Positions 54,427 to 64,000 of a DNA stretch of 64,000 nt are shown one piece after another. The stretch comes from Gadus chalcogrammus. Lineage: Eukaryota; Chordata; Actinopteri; Gadiformes; Gadidae. The stretch spans positions 20,036,288-20,100,287 of the forward strand of contig NC_079423.1 of the NCBI RefSeq assembly GCF_026213295.1, read 5' to 3'. Every line of letters starts with the position of its first letter. Position 1 is the stretch's first letter. The position numbers were made by a program, and so were the translations under genes. Below the pieces are notes generated by a model. It did no database searches. It saw only the letters and a list, made by a program, of their open reading frames with translations, and was not told the origin of the DNA.

Positions 54427-55515
54427 ATGCAGAACCCGGACGGAGCCGCGGCGTTGGCTGCCCAGCAACACCAGCGGAAGACCACCGAGAGCCTCGCCCT
54501 GCTCCGCGAAGCTGTTCTGCGGCTGACTCAGCACGCCGTCCGCGCTGCGCCGACCGCCGCCCCGACCAGCCGCCTCACGAAGCTGGGACCGGAAGACGAC
54601 GTGGAGGCTTACCTCGAGGTCTTCGAGCGGACCGCACAGAGGGAAGGCTGGCCAGAGGAGCAGTGGGCGCACATAGTGGCGCCGTTCCTCACCGGACCCG
54701 CCCAGCAGGCGAGCCAGGACCTGCCGGCGGACTTCGCCCGCCAGTACCCGGCGCTCAAACAGGCCATACTGGCCTACTATGGCCACAACCTCGCGGCGCG
54801 CGCACAACGCGCGCAGGATTGGCGGTTTGACGCGCAGGGAGCTGTGCGCACCCAGATCGCCCAGCACAGCCGGCTGGTGAAGCGGTGGCTGACAGCGGGA
54901 GAGGGCCCCAGCCCGATCGACCGGGTGATTATTGACCACACCCTGCGGCGACTCCCGCCGGACGCCCGCCGCGTGCTGGCCCACCATCATCCCGCCACCG
55001 TGGGCGACCTGGTCCTTCAGCTGGAGAACTGGCAGGTGGCCCAGCTCCTGAACGCCAGACCGGCCCCAGCCCCACGGCGCGCCGAGACCCGCCAAGCCCC
55101 GAGGGGGCCCTCCATCGGCAACCCGGCTCCCGGCGTTACCCCACTGAGCGGAGTACCAGAGAACCGGGAGGTGCGGCGCTGCTTTGGGTGCGGCCAGCCC
55201 GGCCACATTGCTCGCTATTGCCCGAGGGGACGGGATGTGTCGGCGCCATCAGCATATGCGGACCCGGGGGCGGACCACACGTGCATGCTGGCGACCTGCT
55301 GGACGCAGGGAACGTCTGGCAGTCCGACCATCCCGGCGCGGGTGATGAACCGGGACACGCAGGCCCTCTTGGACACCGGCAGTGCGGTTACCCTCCTTCG
55401 CCCCGACCTGGCGGGTGGGAAGGCAGGGGAACCTATGGAGGTGGCCTGCGTCCACGGGGACACCCGGACATACCCCACGTGCCACGTGGTAGTCCGCACC
55501 ACATCAACATCCTGA
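54427..55515 (+). pseudogene. Gypsy gag and protease, frame ends at the integrase deletion
   Basis: The chosen ATG at 54427 has a strong CCCACC context. Residues about 55-200 form a helical Gag with GPEDDVEAYLEVFERTA, resembling the Gmr1-like Gag from which vertebrate SCAN domains derive. A CCHC knuckle (CFGCGQPGHIARYC) follows at about 55174-55215, then an aspartic protease with ALLDTGSAVTLL at about 55360. The frame stops at 55513-55515, just after protease sequence joins HINILKQW, a linker normally found after integrase. In the intact family the products are the particle protein and the processing enzyme; this Gag may still be translatable. Confidence 0.85.
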
Positions 55516-56496
55516 AGCAGTGGAGGGGCGGGGAGCAGACACCCGCCGACCCCGCTCCCTTGTCCCTGGCGGCCCGGCAGGAGATCCTGAACGGTCCCGG
55601 TGGGGGAGGACCTCAGCCCGGCCCAGAGGCACGACCTGGACGAGATCATCCTCCAGCATCGGGACGTGTTCTCCGACCTGCCGGGGAGGACTGCCGCCAC
55701 CCACCACGACATCCGGACGGCGCCAGGCATAAGGGTAAGGGTTCCGCCCTACAGGATCCCAGAGGCCCGGAGGGAGGCCATACGGACCGAGGTGCGCCGA
55801 ATGCTGCAGCTCGGAGTGATAGAGGAGTCACGCAGCGCCTGGTGCAGCCCGGTGGTCCTGGTGCCCAAGCCAGATGGAACCTTTAGGTTCTGCAATGACT
55901 TCCGGCGGCTGAACGAGGCCTCTGAGTTCGACGCCTACCCCATGCCCCGGGTCGACGAACTTATCGAGCGCCTGGGCCCGGCGCGGTACCTGTCGACCCT
56001 GGACCTGACCAAGGGGTACTGGCAGGTGCCGTTGACCCGTGCGGCCCGGGAAAAGACGGCGTTCTCCACCCCTGGGGGACTGTACCAGTACACCGTCCTC
56101 CCTTTCGGGGTACACGGTGCCCCAGCCACATTCCAGCGGATGATGGACCAGCTGCTGAGGCCCCACCAGGATTACGCGGCGGCATACATTGATGACATCA
56201 TCATTTACAGCCCCAGCTGGGATATCCACGTCCGCCAGCTAAGGGCCGTGCTGGGAGAGCTGCGGAAGGCGGGCCTCACCGCTAACCCGGCCAAATGTCG
56301 CCTCGGGAGAGAGGAGACGACGTACCTGGGGTACCGGGTCGGGAGAGGGACAGTGCGGCCGCAGGAAGGCAAGGTAGCCGCCATACGGGCCTGGCCGCAA
56401 CCCAGGACTAAGAAGCAGATAAAGGCGTTCTTGGGGCTGGTGGGCTACTATCAGCGCTTCATTCCCGGGTACGCCACGCTGGCCAGCCCCATGAAC
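55490..56496 (+). pseudogene. Gypsy reverse transcriptase, frameshifted upstream
   Basis: The linker (about 55490-55590) lies in a different frame from the RT that starts near 55597 with VGEDLSPAQRHDLDE. RT motifs are GVIEESRSAWCSPVVLVPK, FCNDFRRLNE, STLDLTKGYWQVPL, FGVHGAPATFQRMMD and the catalytic AAYIDDIIIYS at about 56185. KKQIKAFLGLVGYYQRFIPG marks the connection to RNase H. The frame is cut at 56504 by a hAT insertion and continues at 57567. Confidence 0.9.
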
Positions 56497-56504
56497 GACC
56501 TAAC

Positions 56505-57558
56505 TAGGGATGGGAATCGAGAACCGGTTCTTGTTCAGAACCGGTTCCGAGTCAACCGATTCCTTGGAATCGTTAGCAAGCCTGCTTAACGATTCCGCTT
56601 ATCGGTTCCGGTCGCGGCAAATGCGTCGTGACGTCACACACACGCTGCTTTGATTTGGTTCAGAACGCAGCAAACATGTCGCCGCCGAGGAAGAATCGCA
56701 TTGTGCGTTCACACCAAACGCGACGGGGCGACAAGATCCCATACAAAGTGAACGTAGAGACGCGTATAAGGGCGAGTTTTTCGCGGGAGAAAACCGATGA
56801 CAAGTTTTTGTCGTGATGACAGCCAATCAGCGTTCAACAGCGTGATAACTGAGTGACATGTGTAACGTAACAGCCAATCCGCGTTCAGCCGTCAAACTCA
56901 GTGCAGTGCAGTCCGGGTGAACCGCGGAATGGAGGAGAAAGTGATTGTTGCAGTTTGCGACTCCCGGAGCTCTATATATAATAGTATATAATATATTATA
57001 TACTATATTATAATTGTATATATAATATCACGGCCAACAGCTCTGTCGCCTCCGGATGGCCGTAGCGTGGGGAGCTCTCATAGGGATTGGGCTTCTCGGG
57101 GTTTGTTTACCGGCATTGCTATGGTTTCCGGTTTTGTGTGTTCCAACGGTTTATTAGGTAGGCCCATCTAATAAATCTCTGTCTAATCAATGCTTCATTT
57201 TGTTTATGTCAGTTTAATTTTGTTACAAGTTGAATGCAAATGAGCACTGTTAGAATTCCAAAAGGCACAAGCTCTTACTTGGCTGTTTTCAGTCTGTGTT
57301 TTTAGTTGTATGGCACATAATGATGGTATTTGGGCTTAAAAAGCAAAACATATATCTTTTCGTCTAGACCAATTGATTTGAAAATGTACAATTTCCTAAT
57401 ACTAGAAGCACTTCTGATCAGATATTAAAGAGATGTAATGCAAACAAACACATTTATACTTATTTTCTCACCCAATGAGAATCGATAAGAGAATCGATAA
57501 GGAATCGGATCGATAATCGGAATCGGAATCGTGAAATTCTTATCAATTCCCATCCCTA
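56505..57558. mobile_element. Inner hAT element inserted in the gypsy polyprotein
   Basis: Starts TAGGGATGGGAATCGAGAAC and ends with GATAAGAAT-type sequence into CAATTCCCATCCCTA. GACCTAAC is duplicated exactly at 56497-56504 and 57559-57566. It has no transposase and contains dispersed repeat A. Confidence 0.9.
56700..57190 (+). repeat. Dispersed repeat A, copy 3
   Basis: Begins GTGCGTTCACACCAAACGCG and carries the ATG (56929) opening MEEKVIVAVCDSRSSIY. It is nested inside the inner hAT element. Confidence 0.6.
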
Positions 57559-57566
57559 GACCTAAC

Positions 57567-58087
57567 CCGTAAGGCCTTGCCAGACCGGGTCACCTGGTCA
57601 GAGGCGGCGGACCGGGCGTTCAAGACGCTCCGGGAGGACCTGTGCTCAGAACCGGTACTGATCACACCTGACTTTAATCTCCCTGTGATCGTTCACACAG
57701 ACGCCTCGGAGGTGGGTCTTGGGGGGGTCTTGTCCCAGGTCCGGGCCGGAGAGGAGCACCCGTCACCTACGTCAGCCGGAAGCTCCTCCCCAATGAGCGC
57801 AACTACTCCACCGTGGAGAAGGAGGCCCTGGCCATTAAATGGTGCCTGGAGAAGTTGCGCTACTACCTCCTGGGGAGGGAGTTCACCTTGGTCACCGACC
57901 ACGCCCCCCTGAAGTGGATGGCGGGGGCCAAGAATACAAACGCCCGGGTGACACGGTGGTTCCTGGCTCTCCAGGATTTCCGGTTCCGGGTGGACCACCG
58001 ACCGGGCCGGGAGCATGCCAACGCCGACGCCCTGTCACGTCGGGATGCCTGTCTGGGTGGGTTCCCCAGAGACCAGCGGCTTGAGCA
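57567..58087 (+). pseudogene. Gypsy RNase H, one frameshift
   Basis: Continues RT from the hAT site. IVHTDASEVGLGGVLSQ holds the first catalytic Asp. A one-base loss near 57755 shifts the frame, after which STVEKEALAIKW, LVTDHAPLKWM and GREHANADALSRRD follow to the end of the internal region. No chromodomain or integrase comes after. Confidence 0.88.
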
Positions 58088-58100
58088 AACGGGGGGGGAG
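58088..58100 (+). promoter_or_regulatory. Polypurine tract of the gypsy element
   Basis: AACGGGGGGGGAG lies directly before the TG of the 3' LTR. Confidence 0.8.
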
Positions 58101-58454
58101 TGTGGCATCCCGCCCCTGAAGCCTCGGCCTGAACGGTCCCGTGGGACCGTGAAGGACGGGGTGTACCACCCCCACCCACCAGCCGGCGACGGAGAGCACC
58201 GGGTCCTTCCCCCCGATCAGGGTGATTGGGGGACACCTGGCCGAAAGCAGAGGAGCCATTTTAAGTGGAGCTCCAGACCAAGAGCACGGCAGAGGCAGAG
58301 ACACGCATGGACTGCAGAGGCTTGAGGCTCACGGAGACCCAAGCGCACCCTTATCCTGTCTTTGATAATTGCAATAAACGCCGAAGTCGGCTTAAACCAA
58401 CCGTTGCCACGTGTTTTCCTGAATCCCGGCACATTCTCCAAGCCGGAGACCACA
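58101..58454 (+). repeat. 3' LTR of the gypsy element
   Basis: Same length as the 5' LTR (354 bp). By eye only three differences: in the ATCAGGG stretch, in AACGC(A/C)GAAG, and near the end (GGATACC versus GGAGACC). Confidence 0.9.
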
Positions 58455-58636
58455 ACTTACACACGAAAAAGGTTTTATTTTGGATACTTACACGTGTTGC
58501 TATGTCATAATTGATTGTGTCAATAAATGCATGTTTTCAAACTTAAAAATAATCGTTTGAATAATCGTGATATCAATATTGACCAAAATAATCGTGATTA
58601 TGATTTTTCCCATAATCGAGCAGCCCTAATTTAGAG

Positions 58637-58729
58637 CTAGTGATGTTCTTGTCGTCGCGGGAGTTTCTCGTCTCAGCTTCTTCTTATTGACCTCCTTCGG
58701 ACAGTTTCGCCGCCGCAATCCCATGCAAG

Positions 58730-58774
<45 letters not shown>

Positions 58775-59583
58775 AGCTCTATCCTTCTGACTCTCTCGCT
58801 ATCCGACTCTCTCTCTCATCCCAGTGAAGCAAAGAGGATGCTGGCGACTTTCCCGGCCAAACTCTACAGGATTACCATGAATTCAAGATGCGGATGTTGG
58901 TGATGATGATGTAACCAACAGGTATGTGTTTCGGACATGCAAGGGATGGGGATCTAAGATAGATTCCGTTGGGTTTAGAATCAGGCTATACGTAACTGTT
59001 GTACAGAGACCTTTCTCTTTATTTTGAGTCAGCATTTTGAACCAATGATAACCTCCCTGGGGTTGAATGAATGGGAACATGTATCACAGTGAAGTGGCAT
59101 CCCATTATGATGATAAATGATGGGCTGGCTGGGTGAGAAGAGGGGGTTGATTAGAAGCTAACCGTCCTGGCTCTGTCTCTCAAATAGCAAGTAAAATGAT
59201 GTTTAATGTTGTATATTCTATCTGTTGGTGAGCAAAACACCATATATAGGCTAATCTTTCCAAGGGAGGGGGAGCGGGGGGGGGGTGGGGGGTTGTCCAT
59301 TTCTGCCTGGGTCATTGGTACCTAAATCAACTGCAATCATAGCTCTATCTGTGTTTGTGTGTGGGCATTCATTGTTTTGATCCATTCTTGGATAAGAGGG
59401 TTCAAGAAGTGTTTGTCTGTGTATTTGTGTTGGGGGGGGGGGGGGGGGCAGCTTGACTTAAGAGCTGGCAGAGCTGGCTTCTATATGTCCTCCTCCACCA
59501 TCCCTCCCTCATTCCCTCCCCCTCTCCATCCCTCCATTCACATTCATCTCTCTCGGCTCCCCTTCCCTCCATTGCTCGATAAC

Positions 59584-59587
<4 letters not shown>
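58637..59587. other. Non-coding stretch with CT and G runs
   Basis: Contains a CT microsatellite (about 58732-58770), a GATGATGATG stretch followed by a GT splice-donor-like AACAGGTATGTG at about 58917, and G-runs near 59275 and 59434-59448. No gene was supported. Confidence 0.4.

Positions 59588-59669
<82 letters not shown>
59588..59669. repeat. CT microsatellite, about 40 repeats
   Basis: Uninterrupted CTCTCT for about 80 bp followed by several TCTGC repeats. The long open frame across it is an artefact. Confidence 0.97.
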
Positions 59670-60364
59670 CTCTGCTCTGCTCTGCTCTGCTCTGGGGGGT
59701 GGCTACAGAACCACTCCCCCCCTTCCTCTGGAGGGAGGCAGCAGGAAATGCTGTGATTTCCCAGGAGAGCGTGGAGTCATGGCATGGTCCCCCTAACAGA
59801 CCACATGCAGCAGGGGAAATGCATTAACGCACCGCCAGTTCATCCAGCAGCAGACATCACAGCCCTGACAGTAGACGCTGGCGCTCACTTTTTGTGTTTG
59901 AGTTTATTTATTTCCTCTACCTTTCTTGATCACTATACCCGTAGTATAAAGTTTGGAAATGCTGCTGCAAAAAAAGTGTTTTTTTGTTTTGATTGGAGTC
60001 CAGTGTTTCCCACAGCCCAGGTAGCAAAGTTGGCGGGGGGGGGGGGGGGGGGGGGGAAGGGTTGGACAATGAGTCCAGCCGGGGGGGGGGGGGGGGGCAT
60101 TTCGCGGTTGCTCATTCATGTAATCGAGCAATCGCCCACAAAATACATACATTTCAAAGTGGACCGGCCCACCGGGAGACCTCCCAATCTCTCGGATCTC
60201 CAACCTCTGCTGCAGAGCGAATTAAAATCGCCGGCAGAACGGCCTGGGGGGTCTAACACCATAATTAGCCTACATAAACTATAACCGCATTTCAAATTAA
60301 TCGCAATTATTACACCGCTGTAATGGAAAACAAAATACTTTTTGCCTATAATGACGTCTTTGGT
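59670..60364. other. Non-coding stretch with two long G-runs
   Basis: G-runs at about 60036-60055 and 60080-60097. Apparent Gly- or Pro-rich frames come from these. Nothing else was recognised. Confidence 0.45.
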
Positions 60365-60532
60365 TAGGTAACTTTTCAACCCCAGCGTCTTCGGTTGCTA
60401 AGCGACGTCAACGTCTATGGCGGACTGTTTCTCTGCTGAACAACACTACGAATTATTGTAACAAATACATTGTAAAAGGACACACCATGTGCAGTAATTG
60501 TTTCGTTTTGGCACGTAGCCGTGTAACAAGCA

Positions 60533-60675
60533 GGATAATGTATAGAACGCGGCTGTCATTATCGAAATTAAGCCCCTTCAGTGGGAAGCAAGACACCTTC
60601 ACATGCGCGTCGGTGTCCTTTTCGCACTGTCAGGGATTATTTTCCCGATAATGACCGGCATTCTATACATTATCC
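60533..60675. mobile_element. Small MITE with about 30-bp inverted ends
   Basis: GGATAATGTATAGAACGCGG at the left pairs with CATTCTATACATTATCC at the right. About 143 bp, non-coding. Confidence 0.6.
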
Positions 60676-60868
60676 CTTACTTATTACATGGCTCTTCTCA
60701 ATGCTGTAGACTGCTCCATTCACTTGCATGGGCCTTCCTAAAGTTCAGCTCTCAATTATTTTTGTTTTTACACGGCTCTTCTCAATGCAGTGGAATGCTC
60801 ACGTCCACCATATTGACCGCTGTCAAGGGAAGTTTTTTTTTTGCCTCTGATTCACGTCATCTGTTCTA

Positions 60869-61224
60869 ACTCTGCGTTCACACCAAAAGATGCATTTGCT
60901 GCCCGAAGGCGTTGACGCCTTAGTTTTGCGGCACGTCAAATCAAGTTTTGCGGCACGTCAAAAGTTTTGCGGCGCGTCAAAAGTTGAAATATTTCAACTC
61001 GAGCAGCATTTGACGCGCCGCAAAATACGTGAACGCGCCCTTCGCCCGTGCCCTGAGTATTGCGGGCACGGGCATGCAAATCAGATTTTGACGCGCCGCA
61101 AATCAAGTTTTGCAGCCCGTTTTCTCGGCAGCAAATGCTGCGGCAGCAAAGCGTCTCTACATTCACTTTGAATGGGATCACGACGCGCGTCAACTTTTTG
61201 CATCTTTTGGTGTGAACGCAGGGT
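60869..61224. mobile_element. Intact MITE, same family as the one split at 34576/51942
   Basis: ACTCTGCGTTCACACCAAAA at the left and TTTTGGTGTGAACGCAGGGT at the right, with TA outside both ends. Internal palindromes (GAAATATTTCAACTCGAGCA, GACGCGCCGCAAA) match both halves flanking the giant transposon. Confidence 0.8.
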
Positions 61225-61448
61225 TAGAGTACCATATTAAGCGCTATATAAATTAAATTTATTATCTGTAATTCTGTATCACTCTGCAGTCCGGTAACTT
61301 ATCAACCCCAGCGTATTCGGTTGCTAAGCGACGTCAACTACTTTGGGGAACTATTTCTCTGCTGATCAACGATACGAATGATAACAAATACATTGGTAAA
61401 AGACACACTTTGTGAAGTAATATTTTTCAATTTGGCAAGTAGCCATTA

Positions 61449-62008
61449 CTAATAATACCAATACTCTTTGGCTGGGATGATGAGGCATCAGACAATCAAG
61501 TCATTTTAGCCTGAATACATAGGTAAAAAGCACCAGAGCAGGTTGCTAGTACCATTGACAGTATCAGAACGATAACCGGTTGAACTAAATGGATGTGGTA
61601 GGCTACACCACGGGATGCATCTGCAGACCATTGCCACATAAATAAAGGTAAGACGCGATATTTATTGCTTAAGATTTGATGGTGCTGTGGTTAGGTCTTT
61701 TGTGTTTTTTGTATTCAAGTGGTCGGCTGTTTAAACTTGCAATTGATAGTCGGTGGAGTCAGTCTCTTGTTGACACAAAGTGTATTTTGGTCATTCTTGC
61801 TTTGCTTCAATTCTGGAATAATTGTGGGGGGGAGTGTATGAGTTTTGGTCAGAATGCCTGATGTAGGCTAGTTTTGATGGAATGCGTGTTGTGAATTGAG
61901 AACAGCCAGCTCATGATGTGATACAGCGTTCAGCTGTGCAACAAATATTTTTTTATTTTTCAATCTTGACGACTTTTGTAGTGCTGTGTGTAGCCACACG
62001 CCCTAGCC
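61449..62008. other. Non-coding stretch, nothing recognised
   Basis: AT-rich sequence with no supported gene. Confidence 0.4.
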
Positions 62009-62037
62009 CGTGACGTACGGGCTAGGGCATAATTACA
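62009..62037. repeat. Perfect 12-bp-arm hairpin
   Basis: GCCCTAGCCCGT and its reverse complement ACGGGCTAGGGC are separated by five bases. Confidence 0.85.
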
Positions 62038-62219
62038 ACTCGTTTTTTAATATATTTATCTGTTTTTCTGTTTCTGAAAACGAGAATCTAATGACCAAAT
62101 ATATACACAGACCCATCAGATGAGATTGACAGAAATACAATTGTGAGAATCTTTTTATTTCAATATTCAGAGGAAATCAGGCCTACTGTATGTAAATAAG
62201 ATTAAAAATGTCTAGGTAG

Positions 62220-62460
62220 TATAACTGATAACTATGGAAGCATATATCAAGCAAAATTCAAATAGCAATTCAATTTGCAATTTGCAATTCAATAAGTCAT
62301 TACATTATGCAATTGACAATTCATTTGGCAATTTTATAATGTAATTTGTAAATACGTTATTCAAAGTGTATTTTAATATGCAAAGTGACAATGCAATTCT
62401 CAATTAAATTTGCAAAAGTTAGAACAATATAAATAGAATATCATTTTGTCAAATTCTTTG
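62220..62460. repeat. Low-complexity GCAATT repeat
   Basis: Hexamer-like phrases (CAATTTGCAATT, GCAATTGACAATTC) recur irregularly. Non-coding. Confidence 0.6.
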
Positions 62461-63114
62461 AGTTCCTTTATTCAAATTGAAAATCTATAACGTCCCCGTG
62501 TTTGCAATCCACTTCACCACACTCCGTGTGTTGCGATATTCAAATGACATTTCAATCCGCAAAAAAGATTTGCAAAAGATTTGGCAAAACGTTTTGCAAA
62601 ACGTTTTCCAAAACGGAATCCAAAACGTTTTCCAGAAAGTCACTATGCAAAGTGGCAAACGTATCAGCCAATCAGCGTCTGGTCGGGAACTACGTCACTT
62701 CCTATTGCCTCCAAGGTTATCTCCACGGTGGGTCTCCCGACCCTGTGTTTCGCACCCAGTGCCTGTAGCACTTGGGAAATCTTTGTGTTTACCACAGTGG
62801 CGTCAAAACGTACCAGTGAGGATAAGTCCCCTATTTCCCAGAGCACGCACTCTATCTACTGCATCTGTGTCTTCAACACGATTGTTCTCCACATCATCGG
62901 CCAAACTTCGGAGCGTATCAATAATCTACTCCACTGGTGACCAAACTGACCATGGACCTGACACATACGAACGTTTTTTGTTTTTGTTTTTTTTAATACA
63001 TTTTGCTGACAATTAGCAATACAACAACAGCCAGGGGGTACAGAAATGGCAGACATAAAATACAGACACAAAAAATACAAAATGCAGCATTAAATTAAAT
63101 AAAAATATTATAAA
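62461..63114. other. Non-coding stretch with AAAACGTTTT-type phrases
   Basis: AAACGTTTTGCAAAACG and AAAACGTTTTCC recur at about 62585-62635. A minus-strand frame around 62945-62810 (DDVENNRVEDTDAVDRVRA) looks like a transposon-protein tail, but could not be assigned. Confidence 0.35.
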
Positions 63115-63290
63115 GAGCACACACACTAGGGGCCCTATTTTAACGGTCTGAAACACAAGTGGGAAGCGCAAAGCGCAAGTAGCTTTGTGGGCGGTTCTAC
63201 GGCGCTATCGCTATTTTACAGGCGGATAAATGACACTTGCGTAGCGGCGCAAGTGTCAAAAGGGTTGGTCTGAAGCAGCCTAGTTACCCG
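63115..63290. repeat. Fragment of a GGGGCCCTATTTTAACG repeat
   Basis: Starts GGGGCCCTATTTTAACGG at about 63130, followed by AAGCGCAAAGCGCAAGTAGC, a terminus I recognise as a common fish DNA-element end. The partner end is not in the window. Confidence 0.45.
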
Positions 63291-63381
63291 TAGGTGTGGT
63301 TTGGGCAACCCAGTCTCACCAATATGCGTACAGATCGCACGGTTTGACACTTTCAAAATGCGTGCAGTACATACGCCAAAT

Positions 63382-63757
63382 GACCATTTCGCGTGCATAT
63401 GATACGCAAAACCCAGCATTAACTACTGTGGAGGGCGGATGCGTCCATTTCGCGTGCATATGATACGCAAATCCCAGCATTAACTGAATGGGAAATGCAA
63501 TATTTTAGGACAGATTCACCATTAAACGTGTTTCTAATGACATTTCTAGCGAGAAATGTACTTTTTCCTTGAATAATCTTCAGTCAGTGAATGTGTATGA
63601 TCTTTATTAATCTTTATTATCTGAATGGGAAATGCAATATTTTAGGACCGATTCACCGTTAAACGTGTTTCTAATAACGTTTCTAGCGAGAAATATACTT
63701 TTTACTTGCATAATCTTCAGTCAGTGATTGTGTCTGATCTTTAGTTTTATAGTTATT
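63382..63757. repeat. Two adjacent tandem duplications
   Basis: CATTTCGCGTGCATATGATA and the following 20 bp occur at about 63383 and 63448. A second unit of about 137 bp starting CTGAATGGGAAATGCAATAT occurs at 63484 and 63621. Non-coding. Confidence 0.8.
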
Positions 63758-64000
63758 AGGAGTTGATCGGCTCGCTCGCATGTTTCAACGACGTCAGGTT
63801 GCTTTCGCTAAACTAGCAGCTCACGTGCTTCCGGCGTTTGTGTTATTAAACTGTTACTTTATGTAACTTTTAATGATATCATCTTGTTAGAAACACGTAT
63901 ATCTGAGAGCCAACCCAGTCGCCAAAATCATTCCTACGTTGACAGTGTACGTTTCGTGAACACTGGATTACGTCGCATTTCAACATAAAATAGCGTGTTA
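63758..64000. other. Non-coding stretch to the window end
   Basis: Nothing recognised. Confidence 0.4.

Larger units (their letters stand above)
54022..58454 (+). mobile_element. Ty3/gypsy LTR retrotransposon, Gmr1-like, lacking integrase
   Basis: LTRs of 354 bp at 54022-54375 and 58101-58454 differ at about 3 positions by eye, and ACTT is duplicated at 54018-54021 and 58455-58458. Order: gag with zinc knuckle, protease, RT, RNase H, polypurine tract, LTR. There is no integrase downstream of RNase H, nor between protease and RT where Gmr1-like elements carry it; only the linker that normally follows integrase is left. A hAT element interrupts it at 56505-57558. Confidence 0.9.
53254..58628. 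mobile_element. Outer hAT-type element hosting a gypsy insertion
   Basis: Starts TAGGGCTGTGCAATTAATCG and ends with AATCGAGCAGCCCTA; ATTTAGAG is duplicated exactly at 53246-53253 and 58629-58636, the 8-bp hAT signature. Without the gypsy insertion it is about 930 bp and has no transposase, so it is a non-autonomous copy. Confidence 0.85.
60365..61448. repeat. Two copies of a 155-bp repeat flanking two MITEs
   Basis: 60365-60520 and 61292-61448 share CCCAGCGT(C/A)TTCGGTTGCTAA, AAGCGACGTCAAC and AACAAATACATTG in direct orientation. Between them lie a small MITE (60533-60675), the MITE 60869-61224 and two copies of a CTCTTCTCAATGC phrase. Confidence 0.65.

Noticed and set aside
54313..55206. 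297-codon minus-strand ORF opposite gypsy gag
   Set aside because: It is the antisense of a GC-rich coding region; the plus-strand frame has the zinc knuckle and protease motifs.
59359..59796. 145-codon ORF across the CT microsatellite
   Set aside because: Mostly Ser-Leu read from CT repeats.
59784..60284. 166-codon ORF with Gly runs
   Set aside because: Open only because of two poly-G tracts; no domain.

Overview
The window is teleost fish genomic DNA. The evidence is the repeat complement: Rex3/RTE-like and L2/Maui-like LINEs, a Gmr1-like gypsy element, gamma/epsilon-type endogenous retroviruses, PIF/Harbinger, hAT, Kolobok-like, piggyBac-like and mariner-like elements, CA/CT/TA microsatellites and spliced coding sequence. 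No ordinary single-copy host gene could be identified with confidence. Almost everything is mobile DNA, much of it nested.

Layout. 1-8.1 kb: a decayed PIF/Harbinger element (1163-2864) carrying a broken transposase and an antisense Myb/SANT pseudogene; a tandem repeat (3271-3655); a minus-strand retroviral LTR/leader fragment with a tRNA-Trp primer site; several MITE-like repeats. 8113-29788: one complete but decayed provirus on the minus strand, flanked by a 5-bp duplication (TTTAG), with a near-match tRNA-Ser primer site, polypurine tract, gag, pro, pol and env remnants. It was later invaded by a Harbinger element (14407-19811), itself invaded by an L2-type LINE and a Kolobok-like element, and by a 5'-truncated Rex3-like LINE. 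Both LTRs carry the same Harbinger element at the same site, but in opposite orientations. 31.7-32.9 kb: a non-autonomous hAT.

34576-51942 is the most striking object: a 17.4-kb DNA transposon with terminal inverted repeats of about 1.45 kb and a 6-bp target duplication (GCAAAT), sitting inside a small MITE whose two halves lie outside it. On the minus strand it carries two multi-exon genes that read without interruption: a 14-exon, 613-residue protein ending in a full HECT ubiquitin-ligase domain, and a 5-exon, 580-residue DDE integrase with a helix-turn-helix and a 12-unit tandem-repeat tail. I infer that the integrase is the transposase and the HECT protein an accessory factor. I know of no described DNA-transposon superfamily with this pairing.

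53246-58636 is a four-level nest: a hAT-type element holds a gypsy element with nearly identical LTRs and no integrase, which holds a second hAT, which holds a Harbinger-type repeat. 58.6-64 kb has no recognisable gene, only microsatellites, MITEs and duplicated non-coding repeats. All exon calls come from reading frames, splice consensus and family resemblance by eye; no search or alignment program was run.
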